DNA from: Gammaproteobacteria bacterium
Lineage (GTDB): Bacteria; Pseudomonadota; Gammaproteobacteria; UBA9339
Direction of reading: 5' to 3'
Assembly: GCA_018814965.1 (NCBI GenBank)
Contig: JAHIYS010000127.1
Span: 1 to 5,623, forward strand
Length of the DNA: 5,623 nucleotides
How positions within the stretch are numbered: position 1 is the first letter of the stretch; the number at the start of each line of letters is the position of its first letter. Position numbers and translations under genes: made by a program. The notes beneath the pieces were generated by a model. The model was not told the origin of the DNA. It ran no database searches and worked only from the letters and a program-made list of their open reading frames with translations. This document shows positions 5,593-5,623 of the stretch, piece after piece.

Positions 5593-5623
5593 TTGGATTG
5601 CCCCGCTTACTTCGTAAGCTCGC
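5593..5623. repeat. Palindromic repeat, cut by the right edge
   Basis: TTGGATTGC at 5593-5601 repeats the start of the right arm of the inverted-repeat elements at 2434-2442 and 2714-2722. It is followed by a different inner hairpin, GCTTAC-TTC-GTAAGC (5605-5619), and then CTCGC, which in the complete elements continues as AATGAC. This is a third, diverged member of the same family, truncated by the window end. Confidence 0.72.

Overview
The window is AT-rich. It looks like the chromosome of a host-associated gammaproteobacterium, most plausibly of the Legionellales (Legionella / Coxiella / Rickettsiella-type). Three things point there: the nadK-recN gene order, the E. coli-like NadK C-terminus (a HPxDYxYFxxLRxKLxW-type ending), and a gene for a protein with a eukaryotic-style actin-binding module. 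The genus cannot be fixed from this sequence, and because similar palindromic repeats are common in Rickettsiales, an alphaproteobacterial endosymbiont is the main alternative.

Layout. Positions 2-400 (+) hold the C-terminal part of NAD kinase, cut by the left edge. A 92-bp gap follows, then a complete recN (493-2169, +), encoding a DNA-repair SMC-like ATPase with all ATPase motifs but an unusual Tyr in place of the usual Asp just after Walker B. Positions 2170-2870 contain no gene. Most of that gap is a tandem duplication of a composite repeat unit of 280 and 300 bp, built from a GC-rich hairpin, a 25-bp direct repeat and a roughly 145-bp MITE-like inverted-repeat element. A further, edge-truncated repeat of the same family lies at 5593-5623.

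Positions 2871-3830 (-) encode a 319-residue protein of novel appearance. It has an unrecognised N-terminal region, then eight consecutive prolines, a near-canonical WH2 G-actin-binding motif and a segment resembling the WASP-family connector (C) region, but no C-terminal acidic tail. It is probably an actin-manipulating effector of an intracellular bacterium. A 294-bp divergent intergenic region separates it from glpT (4125-5516, +), a 12-TM organophosphate:phosphate antiporter with the substrate-site Arg, Lys and His residues conserved. Upstream of glpT is a tandem CTTAA-type repeat with the spacing of a PmrA box, the regulator of Dot/Icm genes and effectors in Legionella and Coxiella. A stem-loop follows glpT.

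Functionally, nadK-recN is a housekeeping pair (NADP supply, double-strand-break repair). The right half reads as an accessory, host-interaction segment: a probable cytoskeletal effector divergent from a transporter able to take phosphorylated metabolites, with palindromic repeats of one family on both sides.
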